A stretch of DNA of 40,218 nt, taken from NCBI GenBank assembly GCA_902727865.1, contig CACVAQ010000102.1, positions 1 to 40,218 on the forward strand, given 5' to 3'. The position numbers were made by a program, and so were the translations under genes. The notes beneath the pieces are model-generated. The model saw nothing but the letters and a program-made list of their open reading frames with translations. It searched no databases and was not told the DNA's origin. Below, piece after piece: positions 36,881-40,218 of the stretch; the stretch's first letter is position 1; each line of letters starts with the position of its first letter. Source of the DNA: an uncultured Aureispira sp. Lineage in GTDB: Bacteria; Bacteroidota; Bacteroidia; Chitinophagales; Saprospiraceae.

Positions 36881-37522
36881 ATGACTAAAAAAACAGCTTT
36901 AATTATCGGTGCTTCTGGCATGGTTGGAAAACAATTGGTTCAACAATTATTACAAGACCAACGCTACGAAAAAATTACTGCACTCGTTCGAACACCTTTA
37001 GAAATTAGACACGAAAAATTGATTCAAGTTCGCTATGATTTTGATTGGCCTGATGCTGATTTGGCAATCGGGGATGAACTTTTTTGCTGTGTGGGAACGA
37101 CCATTAAAAAAGCAGGTTCACAAGCGGCTTTCCGAAAGGTGGATTATGATTGTATTGTGGAAACTGCTAAAATTGCTTTAGGCAATGGCACAAAAAAAAT
37201 AGCCATCATTTCTTCTATCGGAGCAGATAAGGATTCTAGTATTTTTTATAATAAAGTCAAAGGCGAGACAGAAGAAGCCCTTCGAAAGTTAGATTATGAG
37301 GCTTGTTATATTCTACGACCTTCTTTATTAATGGGGGCACGAGATGAGTTGAGAATGGGCGAATTGGTCGGCAAATTAGCCATGACGGCTTTCTCTTTTG
37401 CGGTTCCTAAAAAGTATAAAGGAATTGAAAGCAAGCAAGTTGCCAAAGCAATGATTGCAGTCATGCATTCCACTAGAACGGGCTTTAATATTTTAGAATC
37501 AGATGAATTAAGCGCATTTTAA
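36881..37522 (+). CDS. NAD(P)H-binding atypical SDR/oxidoreductase
   Basis: ALIIGASGMVGKQLVQQLL; CVGTTIKKAGSQAAFRKVDYD; IISSIGADKDSSIFYNKVKGETE. Confidence 0.88.
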   Translation: MTKKTALIIGASGMVGKQLVQQLLQDQRYEKITALVRTPLEIRHEKLIQVRYDFDWPDADLAIGDELFCCVGTTIKKAGSQAAFRKVDYDCIVETAKIALGNGTKKIAIISSIGADKDSSIFYNKVKGETEEALRKLDYEACYILRPSLLMGARDELRMGELVGKLAMTAFSFAVPKKYKGIESKQVAKAMIAVMHSTRTGFNILESDELSAF

Positions 37523-37548
37523 AGAGTTTTCAGATCAGTTTTTAAATT

Positions 37549-37585
37549 AAAAAGGAGACAATTTTTTGAAAATTGTCTCCTTTTT
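37549..37585. terminator. Bidirectional terminator between convergent genes
   Basis: AAAAAGGAGACAATTTT-TTG-AAAATTGTCTCCTTTTT perfect 17-bp stem. Confidence 0.88.
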
Positions 37586-37605
37586 AATACTTCAATTCAG
37601 TTAGT

Positions 37606-39387
37606 CTAGCCGATCGTTTCACATTTGCTCCACAACCAAGCTTTTTCTTCGCCATTCAACGAAGGAGACAGCGCCGCATAAACCCGTTGGTGGTATTTGT
37701 TCAACCAAGCAATATCCAGCGGAGACATCAAGGACAAATCAATCAATTTTGTTTCTATTGGAAACAAGGTAATCGACTCAAATGCCAAGAAATCTTTATT
37801 TTTAGAAGAAGGCACACAAAGCATTAAGTTTTCGATCCGAATGCCATAAGCGCCTGTTTTATAAAACCCTGGTTCATTCGAGGTAATCATTCCTTCCTCC
37901 ATAGCAGTAGAGCCACGTAGCGTGACCATACTATCTGCAAAACCTTGAGGCGGTTCGTGTACTCTCAAAAAGAAGCCAACACCATGTCCCGTTCCATGAC
38001 CATAATTTAAGCCTTCGTTCCAAAGATTCATTCGCGCTAAAACATCTAGTTGCACGCCAGTCGTTCCTTTAGGAAAATGTACGTTTTGCAACGCAATATT
38101 CCCTTTTAAGACTAAGGTATAATGTCTTTTTTGTTCTTCTGTAGGCGTTCCAAAACAAATCGTTCTTGTAATATCTGTTGTGCCATCCAAATACTGACCA
38201 CCACTATCAATCAACAACATTCCCTCATTTTCAATTGTAGCACAAGTGGCTTCTTCTGCATGATAATGGACAATTGCTCCATTCGATTTATAGCCAACAA
38301 TCGCTGCAAAACTATCTCCTTTGTACAAATCTTGCTGACTTCTAAAACCACTCAATTTTTTAGAAACATCGGTTTCTTTTAGTGTTTTATTCTCAATGGT
38401 TTTTTCCAACCACTTAAAGAAGCGTGTCAACGCAATACCGTCCTTCACCATAACCGAACGAGAATGCTTAATTTCTGTCTCATTCTTAATTGCCATCATA
38501 GGCATAACAAGAGACATCCCCTTGATTAAGGTAGCTTTTATAGAAGGCACAAAAGACCAACTAAAGTTGTTTTTATCTACAAAAATAGTCTCGCTTTTAG
38601 GAATAATTTTTAATGCGGTACTCACTCCAATGTAATCCTTTAAAGAGACAGCAGATGCTTTTAGTTTATCTTTCAACACTTGAGGCACTTTATAATCCTT
38701 GATAAACAAGGTCACTTTTTCGGTACTCACCAACAAATAAGACAAGACTACAGGCGTATAATCTATATCCCAAGCTCTGATATTTAACATCCAAGCTATT
38801 TCATCCAAACCGCTAATAAGATAATGCTGTGCTCCTTTTTTCTTCATTTCAGCACGTAAATTAGCTATTTTTTCATCTCTATGCATGCCATTGTACTGCA
38901 CATCATGTTCATAAGCAATCGTATCGGGCAAGGCTGGGCGATCTTTCCATACTCTGCCACTTATGCGTTGTACATCTTTGATTTGAATACCTTTAGGATT
39001 AGAATAAGATTCCAAATAGGCAACCTGTTCTAATGAAAACAAACGCCCCTCTATTCCTATCGTCGCATTTTCTGGCAATAAATCGCAAAGCCATTCAACG
39101 TGCTCTGGAGCATGTTGTACCTGTTGTTTGTGTAATACAATTCCAGTTCCCTCTAACTCGGTTTCTGCTTGTAAGAAGTACCTAAAATCGGTCCACAAAG
39201 CAGCATAATCTGCCAAAACAACCAATAATCCAGCAGAACCAGTAAAGCCTGAAAAATAAGTTCTGACCTTCCAATGTTCTGCCACATACTCGCTCTGATG
39301 CGGATCATTTGCAGGGATAATAAAGGCATCAATGCCTTCCGATTTCATCGCAACACGTAGTGCTTCTAAACGTTTTTTTATTGACAT
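37606..39387 (-). CDS. Aminopeptidase P family (Xaa-Pro aminopeptidase)
   Basis: LLIDSGGQYLDGTTDITRT, GHGTGHGVGFFLRVHEPPQG, ITSNEPGFYKTGAYGIRIEN. Confidence 0.95.
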   Translation of the reverse strand: MSIKKRLEALRVAMKSEGIDAFIIPANDPHQSEYVAEHWKVRTYFSGFTGSAGLLVVLADYAALWTDFRYFLQAETELEGTGIVLHKQQVQHAPEHVEWLCDLLPENATIGIEGRLFSLEQVAYLESYSNPKGIQIKDVQRISGRVWKDRPALPDTIAYEHDVQYNGMHRDEKIANLRAEMKKKGAQHYLISGLDEIAWMLNIRAWDIDYTPVVLSYLLVSTEKVTLFIKDYKVPQVLKDKLKASAVSLKDYIGVSTALKIIPKSETIFVDKNNFSWSFVPSIKATLIKGMSLVMPMMAIKNETEIKHSRSVMVKDGIALTRFFKWLEKTIENKTLKETDVSKKLSGFRSQQDLYKGDSFAAIVGYKSNGAIVHYHAEEATCATIENEGMLLIDSGGQYLDGTTDITRTICFGTPTEEQKRHYTLVLKGNIALQNVHFPKGTTGVQLDVLARMNLWNEGLNYGHGTGHGVGFFLRVHEPPQGFADSMVTLRGSTAMEEGMITSNEPGFYKTGAYGIRIENLMLCVPSSKNKDFLAFESITLFPIETKLIDLSLMSPLDIAWLNKYHQRVYAALSPSLNGEEKAWLWSKCETIG

Positions 39388-39725
39388 TCTATTCTTAAAT
39401 TTTAAATTCTTACTACGATGTAAGCTTGTTGAAAAAACGTATTTTAGTATTTACTAAGGTCACCCACCCTTTATAATTAAAACATTAAAATACTGATAGT
39501 CAACAAAATGCAAAGTAGTTCTGTGTGTTTTTTTTTGTAATAAACTTCTAACTGAAGTTGAATTCGAGGACTAATGTAGTTACATTAGTAGAATAAAAGT
39601 AAAAACAAGCTTAAATTATTTTGAATAAGTACATTTTCTCTCCCCAAAGAGCTGCCCTACAAATTGTTATTCCTTCTATTAACTGGTTAACAATCAGTGC
39701 TTATTTTTACTCTTTTAAAAAATGA

Positions 39726-40007
39726 CTGAGTACAGGACAAAAGTTTTTTTATCTAATAAAATATCGAATCTACTTAGCATTTTATTAGATGTTAGATCGC
39801 TCCGCTTTTAGATATTAGATTTTAGACCCAATTAGGGCTCAATTGGGTCTAAAATCTAACAGCGAAGCGATCTAGGATCTAAAAGCATGAGCGGAGAGAA
39901 CGAGCAGGCTTGGTGCTGTGCACCAAAAGATAAGCTCGATCTAATCCTAGTTTTGGGTAGATTTAAGCTGTAAAATAGTAATTAATTATTTTTTGTCCTG
40001 TACTCAG
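39726..40007. mobile_element. MITE-like element, copy 2 (intact ends)
   Basis: Perfect 17-bp TIRs CTGAGTACAGGACAAAA / TTTTGTCCTGTACTCAG, flanked by perfect 9-bp repeats AAAAAATGA (39717-39725, 40008-40016); internal 18-bp perfect hairpin at 39816-39858. Confidence 0.85.
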
Positions 40008-40052
40008 AAAAAATGATTCTTTGACACCTTCTGTGTTAATATTTAAAACTTA

Positions 40053-40085
40053 GCAGATGGACAAAAATAATTAACCTTAAAATTA
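40053..40085 (+). repeat. Second copy of the GCAGATGGACAAAAATRATTAAC repeat, extent unknown (window edge)
   Basis: gcagatggacaaaaataattaaccttaaaat matches gcagatggacaaaaatgattaacactaaaat at 25588. Confidence 0.5.
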
Positions 40086-40218
40086 AGCCGATTTTTCGGG
40101 CGATCTTCCTTAAAAATCCTCGCTTTAGCCCGCTACCACGAAAATAACTGAAACGCTCCTAACCAAAGGCTATAAGTAGCAGCAGACTAAAAGCGCAGCC
40201 ACTCCCTTTGTTTCCAAA

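Noticed and set aside
1-40218. tRNA, rRNA, integrase or prophage genes
   Set aside because: None recognised by eye on either strand; a tRNAscan/Infernal run would be needed to exclude them fully.

Overview
This AT-rich window looks chromosomal and comes from a Bacteroidota-like genome (Saprospiria/Aureispira-like by protein flavour; this is an inference, not checked). It carries about 35 genes, with no rRNA, tRNA, CRISPR array or prophage recognised. The centrepiece is a long minus-strand cluster (about 7.8-19.9 kb). It combines a complete chemosensory set (MCP-CheW-CheY-CheB-CheA-CheC/X-CheR) with an Rsb-type partner-switching module (STAS, SpoIIE/PP2C phosphatase, HATPase) and four tandem paralogs of a small SpoIIAA/STAS-like protein. 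Its only receptor is a soluble protein with an N-terminal truncated-haemoglobin-like domain, two PAS domains and an MCP signalling domain. Other notable items are: an extreme Asp/Leu-repeat protein fused to a DUF2158-like domain; an array of four near-identical small secreted proteins; a 19-residue-period repeat protein; a COG4248-like kinase; and several short non-autonomous mobile-like repeats. One of these has a perfect 17-bp terminal inverted repeat (TIR) and a 9-bp target duplication. Another sits between array paralogs and can be compared with an unoccupied sibling sequence. There is also a tentative pair of related minus-strand small-RNA/leader regions. The rest is ordinary metabolism (pckA, aminotransferase, nucleoside hydrolase, SulP transporter, aminopeptidase P, trmN6).
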